A stretch of 64,000 nucleotides of DNA from Lentimicrobiaceae bacterium (lineage in GTDB: Bacteria; Bacteroidota; Bacteroidia; Bacteroidales; F082), in NCBI GenBank assembly GCA_015061335.1, contig SUWT01000005.1, forward strand, positions 1 to 64,000, in the 5' to 3' direction. Below are positions 37,517 through 46,066 of the stretch, one piece after another; the stretch's first letter is position 1; the number at the start of each line of letters is the position of its first letter. The notes below the pieces were generated by a model that was not told where the DNA came from, made no database searches, and saw only the letters and a list, made by a program, of their open reading frames with translations. A program made the translations under genes and the position numbers.

Positions 37517-37705
37517 ATGGCACATCCTAAGAGAAGACAGTCTCACACAAGAGGCGCAAAGAGAAGAACACATTATAAGGCAGAAGCTCCAACATTAGCA
37601 GTATGTCAAACAACAGGAACAATCCATGTTTACCACAGAGCTTACTATGTAGATGGTGACTTATACTACAAAGGAAAGTTGGTCATGGAAGGTGCAAAGA
37701 AATAA
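37517..37705 (+). CDS. rpmF: 50S ribosomal protein L32
   Basis: 62-residue ribosomal protein with the family start AHPKRRQSHTRGAKRRTH and central APTLAVCQTTGTIHVYHRA. Only one cysteine (CQTTG) is present, so it is the zinc-free form. The fatty-acid genes plsX and fabH that often follow rpmF are absent; instead four hairpins with T tails follow. Confidence 0.98.
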   Translation: MAHPKRRQSHTRGAKRRTHYKAEAPTLAVCQTTGTIHVYHRAYYVDGDLYYKGKLVMEGAKK

Positions 37706-37744
37706 GAAAAGCGCTTAATCTTGTAGTTTTTTAGAAATAAATTT

Positions 37745-37786
37745 GTTTCATCCGAAGATAATTTGGATGAGACAGATTTTTCTTTG
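37745..37786 (+). terminator. Hairpin 1 of 4 after rpmF
   Basis: gtttcatcc (37745-37753) pairs with ggatgagac (37765-37773), one G-U, followed by a T-rich tail. Likely the main yceD-rpmF terminator. Confidence 0.65.
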
Positions 37787-37808
37787 TGTTTATTCTGAAA
37801 TAACTATT

Positions 37809-37850
37809 AAAACTCTAGAATTCTATTACATTAGAGCTCTAGAGTTTTTT
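37809..37850 (+). terminator. Hairpin 2 of 4 after rpmF
   Basis: aaaactctaga (37809-37819) pairs perfectly with tctagagtttt (37838-37848), 18-base loop, T tail to 37850. Confidence 0.65.
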
Positions 37851-37938
37851 CTTTATCAAGAAGTCAACAAAAGAAGGAAAAACTTAAACAAAAGTACGTT
37901 ATTTCAAGTACGAAAAAAGTACAATAAATATAATAATG

Positions 37939-37983
37939 AAAAAAATTCAGCGTTTAGGTATAAATTAGACACTGAATTTTTTT
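37939..37983. terminator. Hairpin 3 of 4 after rpmF
   Basis: aaaaaaattcag (37939-37950) pairs with ctgaattttttt (37972-37983); beyond a 1x1 mismatch, gtttag and ttagac extend the stem by six pairs. A run on one side and T run on the other allow termination in both directions, so it may also end the PHP phosphatase transcript. Confidence 0.75.
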
Positions 37984-38004
37984 CATAATCTTTATATTGT
38001 TTTT

Positions 38005-38040
38005 CCCTGCTTCTCGTGTAGAAGCGGGGTTTTTATTTTT
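38005..38040 (+). terminator. Hairpin 4 of 4 after rpmF
   Basis: ccctgcttct (38005-38014) pairs with agaagcgggg (38020-38029), one G-U, 5-base loop, then a long T-rich tail. A textbook rho-independent terminator lying 300 bases after the rpmF stop. Confidence 0.8.
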
Positions 38041-38080
38041 AAAAAATAACATTATACACACGAAGGAACCCCTGTAAATA

Positions 38081-38872
38081 TTATTGGCAGTGAGTCTTCA
38101 AGGCTTTTTCCGCTTCATTGAAATATAATGTGAGTTCTTCAGCTTTATGCGCATCGGAGCTTATTATAACAGGAATATTCATCTGTTTCATAATAGGGAA
38201 CACCCATGTAGAAGGATAGAAATCATTACTACGCTTCTTATATAATCCTCGAGTATTAATCTCCACTATCAGTGATTTTTCCTTTATTAAGGTCAGAGTC
38301 TCCATCAAAAGGTCGCGGTACCATTTCTCATCTTCAGTAAAATACCTATCACGGTTGTGCATCTTTATCTTATCGAAATGACCTACTATATCAAACTCTT
38401 CAGTTTCAATCATCTCATTATATTGATAAAAGAATGCTTTCACGCCTTTTCTAATATCACCATCATAATACTTAAACAAACCTTCATCGTAAGTCTCTAC
38501 TTTAGAACCATCTATGAACCAAAGCTTATCAATCTCATTTCCGACAAGATGAACAGATCCTATCAAGTAATCGAGTTCATAATTTTCCTTAGTCTTTTTA
38601 AAATCATTAACTATACCTGGGATGAAGTCCATTTCCATAGAACAATAGATCTTGATTTGGTCTTTATACTTCTCTTTTAAAGACTTTATGGTATCCACAT
38701 AGTTTTGGACATTATCATTTCTTATCGCGAATGTATTTTCAAAAGGCACTGGTGAATGATCTGAGAAACCGATTATTTTCAATCCTTGACGGATAGCTTC
38801 CTGGACGATTTCTTCGGCGGTAGATTTCCCGTCCGAAAAGTTTGTATGTGTATGTAGATTAAACAGTTGCAT
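38081..38872 (-). CDS. PHP-domain histidinol-phosphatase-like hydrolase
   Basis: Metal-dependent phosphatase of the HisK type, 263 residues. The PHP motifs are LHTHTNFSDGKS at the N-terminus, GFSDHSP (about 40), the Glu in SMEMDFIPG (about 80), LIGSVHLV, VGHFDKI and SSDAHK near the end. In histidine synthesis such enzymes dephosphorylate histidinol phosphate, but no other his gene is near, so another phosphate ester is possible. ATG 38872 was chosen over an in-frame GTG at 38926, because the latter lies inside the upstream gene and adds residues before the conserved start. Confidence 0.85.
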   Translation of the reverse strand: MQLFNLHTHTNFSDGKSTAEEIVQEAIRQGLKIIGFSDHSPVPFENTFAIRNDNVQNYVDTIKSLKEKYKDQIKIYCSMEMDFIPGIVNDFKKTKENYELDYLIGSVHLVGNEIDKLWFIDGSKVETYDEGLFKYYDGDIRKGVKAFFYQYNEMIETEEFDIVGHFDKIKMHNRDRYFTEDEKWYRDLLMETLTLIKEKSLIVEINTRGLYKKRSNDFYPSTWVFPIMKQMNIPVIISSDAHKAEELTLYFNEAEKALKTHCQ

Positions 38873-38885
38873 TATTAGGTAGAAA

Positions 38886-40136
38886 TTATAATTCTGAGTC
38901 AACCACTTTATAAACCTTATCGCCACGTCGCACCACCTCTTTGGTAGGGATAGAACACAACTCCCCTTTTACGCTGGCATCCACCGACTTAAGATCTACA
39001 CGAATTTCAGATATTTTATCCTCATAGACACCTGTTGTTGGACCTATAATCATGATATCATCACCTACATTGAGATCTTGAGTTTCCATTCTGATTTCAG
39101 CGACATTTATTTTACCGAAGAAATTGGTTATTGTTCCCACAAAGATTTTTGTCTTAGTAGCCTGAGAACCATATCGTTCAGTCCACTCTCCTATTTTTCT
39201 TCCAAGATAATAACCATCCCAGAATCCTCTATTATACACAGAACGGAGTCGTTGTGTCCACTCTTCTATTTTTTCTTGAGTGAAAGTTCCATTACGTATT
39301 GCATCGACGGCTTCTTTATAGACACCTACTGTGACTTTGGTGTATTCAGGAGATCTGCCTCGTCCCTCTATTTTAAGGACTTTTACGCCTGCATCAAGCA
39401 GTTTATCTAGAAATGGCAAGGTACAAAGATCTTTTGGTGACATAATATACTCATTTTCTATGTCGAGAGTAATTTCTTTATCACGATCTTGTACGGTGTA
39501 GGCGCGACGACAAGTCTGTACGCAAGCGCCTCTGTTAGCAGAAGTATTAAAGTTATCCAGACTAAGATAACATTTACCGGAAACTGCCATACAAAGAGCA
39601 CCATGACAGAAGACCTCTATTCTCACCAGATTACCTTTAGGACCTCTAATATCAAGCTCCTCTATCTTTCTAGTTATTGCTTTAACCTGATTTACAGACA
39701 GTTCACGAGCTGTTACCATGACATCTGCGAATTGGGAATAATATTTTATAGCCTCTATATTGGTGATGTTACACTGTGTTGACATATGAATCTCAACACC
39801 TATCTGTTTTGCATATTGTATCACGCTTTGGTCTGAGGCAATAATAGCGGAGATATTATTAGCTTTCACAGCATCAACAAGTTGCCGCATCTCATCGAGT
39901 TCTTCATCAAAGACGACGGTATTAATCGTAACATAGCTTTTTACATTATTTTCATTACATATTGTAGCGATGTTATGAAGGTCATCAAGGGTAAAGTTCT
40001 TCGTTGATTTAGAGCGCATATTAAGTTTTCCGATACCAAAATACACCGAACCTGCGCCAGCTTGTATGGCTGCCGATAGAGCCTCATAAGAGCCTACCGG
40101 AGCCATCACTTCTATGTCGTTAAAATTAATTTTCAA
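38886..40136 (-). CDS. Peptidase U32 family protein (TrhP/YegQ-like)
   Basis: 416 residues with the U32 signature in EVFCHGALCMAVSGKCYLS (about 185-203) and the extended C-terminal beta-barrel domain of the family (about 330-416). Members of this subgroup act in prephenate-dependent hydroxylation of uridine 34 in tRNA rather than as proteases. The conserved cysteines of the CxxxxxxC...C pattern are present (Cys187, Cys192, Cys199 region, then CVQTCRRAY), consistent with iron-sulfur or metal binding. The PHP phosphatase follows 13 bases downstream. Confidence 0.88.
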   Translation of the reverse strand: MKINFNDIEVMAPVGSYEALSAAIQAGAGSVYFGIGKLNMRSKSTKNFTLDDLHNIATICNENNVKSYVTINTVVFDEELDEMRQLVDAVKANNISAIIASDQSVIQYAKQIGVEIHMSTQCNITNIEAIKYYSQFADVMVTARELSVNQVKAITRKIEELDIRGPKGNLVRIEVFCHGALCMAVSGKCYLSLDNFNTSANRGACVQTCRRAYTVQDRDKEITLDIENEYIMSPKDLCTLPFLDKLLDAGVKVLKIEGRGRSPEYTKVTVGVYKEAVDAIRNGTFTQEKIEEWTQRLRSVYNRGFWDGYYLGRKIGEWTERYGSQATKTKIFVGTITNFFGKINVAEIRMETQDLNVGDDIMIIGPTTGVYEDKISEIRVDLKSVDASVKGELCSIPTKEVVRRGDKVYKVVDSEL

Positions 40137-40168
40137 CTTATTCTATATTATCGTGATTATCAAAATTA

Positions 40169-41509
40169 TCATAATCTCTCTTTAAGAGCAGCAGCTCTAT
40201 CCTCGAGGCCTTTCTTACCTAGAAGAGCGAACATATTTTTCTTGTATGCCTCCACGCCAGGTTGATCGAAAGGATTAACCTCTAGCATATAACCACTTAA
40301 TGCGCAAGCCATTTCAAAGAAGTATATCATCTCACCTATGATTGTAGCAGAGATCTCAGGAATTTCCAAGACAATATTAGGTACACCACCATCAACATGT
40401 GCCAAAATTGTAGCTGTTTCTGCAGTTTGATTTACTTCAGAAAGACGACGACCAGCAATATAATTCAATTGATCAAGATCATTATCGGCTAGAGGAATTC
40501 TGATTTCTTTAGTAGGATTTTTTACAGAGATGACGGTCTCGAACAGATTGCGCAGACCTTCTTGTATATATTGACCCATAGAGTGCAAATCGGTAGTGAA
40601 AGTGTCAGATGCCGGGAAGATACCTTTACCATCTTTACCCTCACTTTCTCCGTAGAGCTGTTTCCACCATTCTGCTATATAATGCAAACGTGGCTCGTAG
40701 CTCACCATAATCTCATTTGTTTTACCTTGATGATATAAAGCCTGACGAGCAATAGCATATTTAGCGACCTCATTATCGGCATTTTTATTATCCTGACAAT
40801 ATCTTTCCACTTCAAGAGCACCTTTTACAAGTTGTTCGATATCGATACCTGCGACAGCTATTGGAAGTAATCCAACAGGAGTAAGTACAGAATAACGACC
40901 ACCTACATCGTCTGGCACAACGTATGTCTTATATCCTTCATTATCAGCAAGAGTCTTGAGAGCTCCTCTTTCTTTATCTGTAATTGCGACAATACGAGTC
41001 TTTGCTTCTTCCTTACCATACTTCTTCTCAATATGATTTTTAAGAATACGGAAAGCGACAGCAGGTTCAGTGGTAGTACCTGATTTTGATATCACTGCCA
41101 TTGAATAATCTTTATTGTCAAGAAGTTCAAGCAATTCTACCATATATTCCTCACTCATGTTATGACCTGCATAAACCACCTGTGTTTCGCCTTTTCTACT
41201 TATAAAAGGAGCGAATTGATGTGAAAGAGCCTCAATAACAGCTCTTGCGCCAAGATATGATCCGCCTATACCAACAACAACGAAAATTTCAGATTTCTCT
41301 CTAAGTATATCTGCCTGATTCTTGATATCTTGAATAAAACCATCATTAATCTCCGAAGGAAGTGTAACCCATCCTAAAAAGTCGCTTCCAGCACCAGATT
41401 TATCATATATTGTCTTAAAAGTACTTTCTACTTTTGATGCATACTCTGAAAGTTGATCATCGGTAACGAAACCTTTAATCTGACCTAATTTTGTATTAAT
41501 ATGTACCAT
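40169..41509 (-). CDS. pgi: Glucose-6-phosphate isomerase
   Basis: Interconverts glucose-6-phosphate and fructose-6-phosphate. The 446-residue form is the short type of Firmicutes and Bacteroidales. Motifs: VGIGGSYLGARA (about 79-90), VISKSGTTTEPAVAFRI (about 139-155), DVGGRYSVLTPVGLLPIA (about 199-216) and QPGVEAYKKNMFALLG near the end. Complete. It is 32 bases upstream of the U32 gene and could be co-transcribed with it. Confidence 0.98.
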   Translation of the reverse strand: MVHINTKLGQIKGFVTDDQLSEYASKVESTFKTIYDKSGAGSDFLGWVTLPSEINDGFIQDIKNQADILREKSEIFVVVGIGGSYLGARAVIEALSHQFAPFISRKGETQVVYAGHNMSEEYMVELLELLDNKDYSMAVISKSGTTTEPAVAFRILKNHIEKKYGKEEAKTRIVAITDKERGALKTLADNEGYKTYVVPDDVGGRYSVLTPVGLLPIAVAGIDIEQLVKGALEVERYCQDNKNADNEVAKYAIARQALYHQGKTNEIMVSYEPRLHYIAEWWKQLYGESEGKDGKGIFPASDTFTTDLHSMGQYIQEGLRNLFETVISVKNPTKEIRIPLADNDLDQLNYIAGRRLSEVNQTAETATILAHVDGGVPNIVLEIPEISATIIGEMIYFFEMACALSGYMLEVNPFDQPGVEAYKKNMFALLGKKGLEDRAAALKERL

Positions 41510-41607
41510 AATGTTAATATTTTATTTTGATGCGAAGTTACAACATATTTTTTAAAAAAGGAAAATTATTTTAAAATTATGTTTTTTAGCATTAAGTCAA
41601 AAAAAAC

Positions 41608-41615
41608 TATCTTTG
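41608..41615 (+). promoter_or_regulatory. TAnnTTTG -7 box of the rRNA methyltransferase
   Basis: TATCTTTG, 13 bases before the ATG, predicting a leader of only about 8 bases. Confidence 0.65.
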
Positions 41616-41628
41616 CAAAAAATATTAT

Positions 41629-42828
41629 ATGGACTTTTCACCTATATATCCTATCATAAAACTTCGCAAAGGCAAAGACGAAGCCGTAAGACGTTATCAT
41701 CCATGGATTTTCTCCGGCGCAATAGAATCTGCCGCACCTAATCTTCAAGCCGGCGACACCGTGACAGTAATAGATTCTAAGAACAATGTCCTTGGAACAG
41801 GTTTTGCGGAAGCAGGTAACATCGCTGTTAAGATACTCGCTTTCGAGAACAGAAAGATAGACGCTGACTTCTGGAAAGAACGTCTCGCTAAAGCCTTCGA
41901 ACTTCGTAAGATGATGGGATTGACCGACAACGAACATACCAATTGCTATCGTCTAGTCCATTCGGAAGGCGACAACCTCCCAGGTTTGATAATCGACATT
42001 TACGGAAAGACAGCTGTCATTCAGGCTCAGACTGAAGGCATGGCGTTGAATGTAAAAAACATTTCTGAAGCACTTCTGAAAGTCGATGGTTTGAAGATTG
42101 ATTCCGTTTATAACAAAAGTTCCGAGGCGATGCAACGCATGGGAAAAGACGCTGTGGAAGACGGCTATCTCTTCGGAGAGAAATCGGACGATTTCGTACT
42201 TGAAAATGATTCTAAATTCTATATCGACTGGGAAGAAGGTCAGAAGACAGGTTTCTTCTTAGACCAAAGATATAACCGTGATTTGGTGCGACAACTCGCT
42301 AAAGGCAAGAACGTCCTCAACACTTTCTGCTATACGGGAGGTTTCTCCGTGACAGCACTTAAAGGCGGCGCTAATAAAGTCGTTTCCGTCGATTGCTCAA
42401 AGAAAGCCATTTCTGCTTGTGAGAAAAACATCGCTCTCAACGGTTTCGACATCAAGGAAAATCCGAGTGTGGCAGAAGACGCTAAGCTTTTCCTTCAGAA
42501 TATGAAAAAAGGCGAATTCGATTTGATAATCCTCGACCCGCCTGCATTCGCTAAGAATCATAAGTCGCTGCACAGAGGACTTCAAGGTTATAAGTTCATC
42601 AATTATGAGGCGATGACCAAGATCAAAGAAGGCGGACTTTTATTTACTTTCAGTTGTTCTCAAGCAGTAGATAAGGCGCAGTTCCAAAGTATAGTCATGG
42701 CAGCTGCCATCGAGGCAGGTCGCAAGGCACAGATAATATTTCAGTTAGATCAACCTGAAGATCATCCGGTCAACATCTATCACCCGGAAGGAGCTTATCT
42801 CAAAGGATTGGTTTTGAAGATTGATTGA
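41629..42828 (+). CDS. rlmI: 23S rRNA cytosine methyltransferase, RlmI-like
   Basis: S-adenosylmethionine-dependent enzyme that methylates carbon 5 of a cytosine in 23S rRNA (m5C1962 in E. coli). 399 residues: N-terminal PUA RNA-binding domain (about 8-85, KGKDEAVRRYHPWIFSGAI), central RlmI-like region (GLIIDIYGKTAVIQ), and the methyltransferase domain with NTFCYTGGFSVTALKGGA (about 225-242), DPPAFAKNHK (about 304) and FSCSQAVD. Its codons are richer in G and C than those of most neighbours. Transcribed alone from its own promoter. Confidence 0.94.
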   Translation: MDFSPIYPIIKLRKGKDEAVRRYHPWIFSGAIESAAPNLQAGDTVTVIDSKNNVLGTGFAEAGNIAVKILAFENRKIDADFWKERLAKAFELRKMMGLTDNEHTNCYRLVHSEGDNLPGLIIDIYGKTAVIQAQTEGMALNVKNISEALLKVDGLKIDSVYNKSSEAMQRMGKDAVEDGYLFGEKSDDFVLENDSKFYIDWEEGQKTGFFLDQRYNRDLVRQLAKGKNVLNTFCYTGGFSVTALKGGANKVVSVDCSKKAISACEKNIALNGFDIKENPSVAEDAKLFLQNMKKGEFDLIILDPPAFAKNHKSLHRGLQGYKFINYEAMTKIKEGGLLFTFSCSQAVDKAQFQSIVMAAAIEAGRKAQIIFQLDQPEDHPVNIYHPEGAYLKGLVLKID

Positions 42829-43013
42829 AGAATTTAAGACACACGTCCGTGTACATCTACGGGAGATTCGAGAGAACCAAAAAACTTCTCAGATTCTATT
42901 TCGTTCATTTTTCTCTTCTTCAACTGTTAATTTCCATCCATTTCGATATAATATTTCCAACCATTCTAAAAGTTAAAAAATGTTAATTTCCAGAAATATA
43001 TAGATACAATTAT

Positions 43014-43021
43014 TATCTTTG
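43014..43021 (+). promoter_or_regulatory. TAnnTTTG -7 box of the YhcG-like gene
   Basis: TATCTTTG at 43014-43021. The leader of about 65 bases contains a small hairpin at 43044-43068 (cttctgtaaat with atttatagaag). The rest of the 42829-43094 gap shows no gene. Confidence 0.6.
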
Positions 43022-43094
43022 CGGAAAATCAAAATTTAAGGTAGCTTCTGTAAATAATTTATAGAAGTCAGTTTTATTAAGAAACCTAATCGGT

Positions 43095-44144
43095 ATGGGT
43101 AAATCAATTAGTACTATAGACAACGATTATCTGCAATGGATTCAAGATCTATGTAAACGCTATCGTCAAAGTCAGATTAAGGCTTCAATGCAGATAAACA
43201 AAGGCATTCTTGCTTTTTATTGGGAATTAGGAAAAGATATTGAAGAACGAAAGTACGATAACAAATATGGATCTCATTTTTATGAGAATCTAAGCCGTGA
43301 CTTATCTAATGTCTTAAATAACAAAAAAGGATTAGCACCAACAAGTTTAAGATACACAAAGTATTTTTATTGTTTATATGCTCCATTGTTTGAAAATTGT
43401 CGGCAACTTGCCGATGATTTTGATCTGTTGTTTTCAATACCTTGGAGCCATCATCAGAAAATCATTGATAAGGTTAAAGGCGATGCGAAAAAGGCTTTGT
43501 TCTTTGTACGTAAGACTTTGGAAAATAATTGGGGACGAGGAGTACTGGTAAATTTTTTAGAAACGGATCTTTATGAGAGACAAGGTCTGGCAATGTCGAA
43601 TTTCCAAATGACAATGCCATCTTTTGAAGGAGACCTCGCACAACAGATGTTAAAAGACCCGTATAATTTTAACTTTCTTCCTTTAGGAGAGCAATATACT
43701 GAAAAAGAACTGAAAGACGAATTGATTGATAAACTCTCAAATTTTCTCTTAGAATTGGGCAAAGGATTTTCATTTGTCGGTCGCGAATATAGATTATCAG
43801 CTGGAGGGAAGGATAAGTATATTGATTTATTATTTTATGTTATACCTCTTCACCGTTATTGTGTTGTTGAGGTTAAAACTACAGAATTTGATTTCCAAGA
43901 TATAGGTCAACTTGCGGGATATACAGCAATGGTTGATGAATTATTAAACACAAAATTGGATAATCCATCCATAGGACTATTGATATGTAAAGAAAAGAAT
44001 AGTGTACTTGCACATTACGCTCTTTCTAGAATTAATTCTCCAATAGGCATATCTGAATTTAGAATTCCAAAACAACAACTGCCAGAAGAATTAAAAAACA
44101 GACTCCCTACCATCGAAGAAATAGAAAGATGTATGAATGTTTAA
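43095..44144 (+). CDS. YhcG-family PD-(D/E)XK nuclease (DUF1016)
   Basis: 349-residue protein with an N-terminal DUF1016 helical domain (about 10-170, with INKGILAFYWELGKDIEER and PWSHHQKIIDK) and a C-terminal PD-(D/E)XK nuclease domain (about 200-340). The catalytic pattern is intact: Asp244 in YIDLLF, Glu259-Val-Lys261, and Gln272 in IGQLAGY. The family is often found beside type I restriction systems or in defence islands, but is also common alone. No restriction or modification gene is near. It sits between housekeeping genes with a decayed-looking stretch downstream, which suggests acquisition by transfer. Whether it acts in defence or in repair is unknown. Confidence 0.9.
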   Translation: MGKSISTIDNDYLQWIQDLCKRYRQSQIKASMQINKGILAFYWELGKDIEERKYDNKYGSHFYENLSRDLSNVLNNKKGLAPTSLRYTKYFYCLYAPLFENCRQLADDFDLLFSIPWSHHQKIIDKVKGDAKKALFFVRKTLENNWGRGVLVNFLETDLYERQGLAMSNFQMTMPSFEGDLAQQMLKDPYNFNFLPLGEQYTEKELKDELIDKLSNFLLELGKGFSFVGREYRLSAGGKDKYIDLLFYVIPLHRYCVVEVKTTEFDFQDIGQLAGYTAMVDELLNTKLDNPSIGLLICKEKNSVLAHYALSRINSPIGISEFRIPKQQLPEELKNRLPTIEEIERCMNV

Positions 44145-44173
44145 TTACAAAAAATATCGATAAAATTCTTTAT

Positions 44174-44400
44174 TTTCAAACAATACTACAAACCTCTTTA
44201 GTCATTTTGATTTTTCTGTCGGAATATTGTACGACATCTTTTATTGCTCCAAATAAATTCATATATTTGCCTATTCCAAATTTGTTGAATTTAAAAACAA
44301 AATCAGATGACTTTAAGCTGTCGATGCAACCTATCGCTCTGTCCCCTTCACCTCAGACAGCCAGCGTATGGAGTTTTTGTTTGAATTGTATGACAAATTA
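44174..44400 (-). pseudogene. Possible decayed reading frame
   Basis: The 346-base gap between the YhcG-like gene and hldE holds one minus-strand frame that reads like protein but carries an in-frame TGA near 44350: QFVIQFKQKLHTLAV, stop, GEGDRAIGCIDSLKSSDF and on through FNKFGIGKYMNLFGAIKDVV to KMTKEVCSIV, then a stop. Composition is more natural than that of the opposite strand. I do not recognise a family, and it may be chance. The remainder of the gap has a perfect 8-bp hairpin (aatgtcgt 44441-44448 with acgacatt 44457-44464) and 7-bp repeats. Confidence 0.25.
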
Positions 44401-44482
44401 ACAGGAAAGTAAGGTTGAAATAATATAACAATCCCCGCTAAATGTCGTTCGATTTTACGACATTGGCAGAATTTAGTTATGC

Positions 44483-44511
44483 TTCTGATTCTCACATTCT
44501 CATTTTCTCAA
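44483..44511. repeat. Short 7-bp repeat array at the hldE stop codon
   Basis: Units of the ttctcac / attctca / ttttctca type overlap the last codons and stop of the heptose adenylyltransferase gene, similar to the array at 3186-3228. Confidence 0.55.
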
Positions 44512-44980
44512 TCGTCTTTGTCGTTGAAAAACCATCAACTAACTCTATCGTCTCTACTTTTCCACCTTTTGCGGTTACAATGTCGTAGCCGACGATGTCT
44601 TCTGCTTTATAGTCTTTGCCTTTTACGAGAACATCTGGTTGAACTCGTTTGATAAGATTATAAGGAGTGTCTTCTTCAAAGAACATTATCGCATCGACAA
44701 ATTCCAATGCCGCCAATACCACAGCGCGTGCTTTCTCGTCATTGACAGGGCGCGACGGACCTTTCAGTCTTCTTACGGAATCGTCGGTATTCAGACCTAT
44801 TATAAGAATATCGCCTAAATCGGCGGCTTTCGACAGATATTCCACATGACCACGATGCAAGATGTCGAAACAACCGTTTGAAAATACAATCGTCCTGCCT
44901 TCCTCACGCCAGAGATTCAACTTCTTATCAAGAGATTTGTCGTCTAAAATCTTATCGTAAATCTTTTCCAAATATTTCAT
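44492..44980 (-). CDS. hldE: Heptose 1-phosphate adenylyltransferase (HldE C-domain / RfaE2)
   Basis: Activates D-glycero-beta-D-manno-heptose 1-phosphate with ATP to ADP-heptose for the lipopolysaccharide core. 162 residues: the nucleotidyltransferase fold with FSNGCFDILHRGHVEYL, HxGH at 42-45, GLNTDDSVRRLKGPSRPVN, and the C-terminal GFSTTKTIEKMRM. Only the adenylyltransferase half is present; the kinase half is a separate gene elsewhere, as usual in Bacteroidota. It is followed at the 5' side by a repeat array and then the flippase-like gene in the same direction. Confidence 0.93.
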   Translation of the reverse strand: MKYLEKIYDKILDDKSLDKKLNLWREEGRTIVFSNGCFDILHRGHVEYLSKAADLGDILIIGLNTDDSVRRLKGPSRPVNDEKARAVVLAALEFVDAIMFFEEDTPYNLIKRVQPDVLVKGKDYKAEDIVGYDIVTAKGGKVETIELVDGFSTTKTIEKMRM

Positions 44981-44995
44981 GTTAATTTGTTTTAA

Positions 44996-45058
44996 GCTTT
45001 GAGCAATGAGCTTTGAGCCATTTTAAATTGTTAATTATACATTGTTCATTGTTAATTC
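44996..45058. repeat. 7-bp repeat array
   Basis: Nine heptads in register: gctttga, gcaatga, gctttga, gccattt, taaattg, ttaatta, tacattg, ttcattg, ttaattc. They fill the whole gap between the hldE start and the stop of the flippase-like gene. Confidence 0.85.
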
Positions 45059-46062
45059 AAAGGCGAACGTCTGTCGATAAAGAACATTATCGCATACGAG
45101 ATGACACCCGTCACAAGATAAAATATCATCTGTGTCGTATGATTTATCGTCACGAAAGAGACAGCTGCCGATTCCGATATTCCGTAAAAACCGTTGAGCA
45201 GCAATATTCCTATGAAATGATAGACACCCATTCCGCCAGGAACCGGAGCCACGACACCTAATGTCGCCAATCCTAATAAAGTGACGGCTTCTGTAAGTCC
45301 GAGATGCGAGGTTTCCGGTAACATATAGAATGGCAACCAAGTCATCACGACATAAAATCCCCATATTAATAATGTATAGATTATGAACAGACCTTTCTTC
45401 TCCATGGTGAAGATACTCTTGATTCCATCTAAGAAACCGTTCCACAGAGAAGCTATTTTCTGATATAATTTATTCTGAGAGATAAGATGTCTTTTCTTCT
45501 TGAAAACAAATAAGATAACTAAAAACAAAGCTATCATTATTGTGATGAGAGCGATTCCTATAACGACATTGGCTTTCAGTTTTGCTATCAAAGGATTTAG
45601 CCAAGAAGTTATCAGACTTCCGAGCAGATTCCATTGAAACAGAATGACTAACAATGCCATTCCGAAAAGTATCACAAGGTCGAGGACACGTTCTGAAATT
45701 ACTGTTCCGAATGATTTGTCGAAAGGAATGTTTTCTTTTTTGGTTAATGTTCCGCAACGTGTCACTTCGCCGAGACGAGGGAATACTGTGTTTGCGAAGT
45801 AAGCTATCAGGACAGATTCGTAAGTCGTTGAGACTCTTGTTTTATATCCTAATGCTTCTATCAAGATATTCCAACGGAGAGCTCTGAAAAACAAAGATAT
45901 TGCCAAGCAAGCGAGGCTCAGCAACATCCATGAATATTTTGCCGTCTTGATATAATCAACGACTTCAGAGAAATCTATTTTTCTGAAGCAAAGCCAAAGA
46001 AGAAGAATCCCCAGAAAGAGGAAAATGATATATGTTATTGCGTTGGAGACCTTCTTATTCAA
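45052..46062 (-). CDS. Flippase-like membrane protein (LPG synthase TM-domain family)
   Basis: 336-residue polytopic protein with about eight membrane helices, of the family named after the membrane domain of lysylphosphatidylglycerol synthase (UPF0104). Family features: LFLGILLLWLCFRKIDFSEV at the start, FFRALRWNILIEALGYK, FANTVFPRLGEVTRCGTL, and PVPGGMGVYHFIGILLL near residue 275. It has no aminoacyltransferase domain. Members are proposed lipid or lipid-linked sugar flippases; the substrate here is unknown. Four bases from panD, so co-transcribed with panC-panD. Confidence 0.85.
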   Translation of the reverse strand: MNKKVSNAITYIIFLFLGILLLWLCFRKIDFSEVVDYIKTAKYSWMLLSLACLAISLFFRALRWNILIEALGYKTRVSTTYESVLIAYFANTVFPRLGEVTRCGTLTKKENIPFDKSFGTVISERVLDLVILFGMALLVILFQWNLLGSLITSWLNPLIAKLKANVVIGIALITIMIALFLVILFVFKKKRHLISQNKLYQKIASLWNGFLDGIKSIFTMEKKGLFIIYTLLIWGFYVVMTWLPFYMLPETSHLGLTEAVTLLGLATLGVVAPVPGGMGVYHFIGILLLNGFYGISESAAVSFVTINHTTQMIFYLVTGVISYAIMFFIDRRSPLN

Positions 46063-46066
46063 TGCT

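Noticed and set aside
37743-37988. Plus-strand open frame of 81 codons after rpmF
   Set aside because: It runs straight through three of the four hairpins and has no family-like sequence.
42829-42960. Further GAGACG palindrome after the rRNA methyltransferase
   Set aside because: Only a short acacg/cgtgt hairpin and loose similarity are present; too weak to call a copy.
44129-44401. Plus-strand open frame of 90 codons overlapping the end of the YhcG-like gene
   Set aside because: Composition is unlike a protein of this genome and the opposite strand reads more naturally; no promoter.
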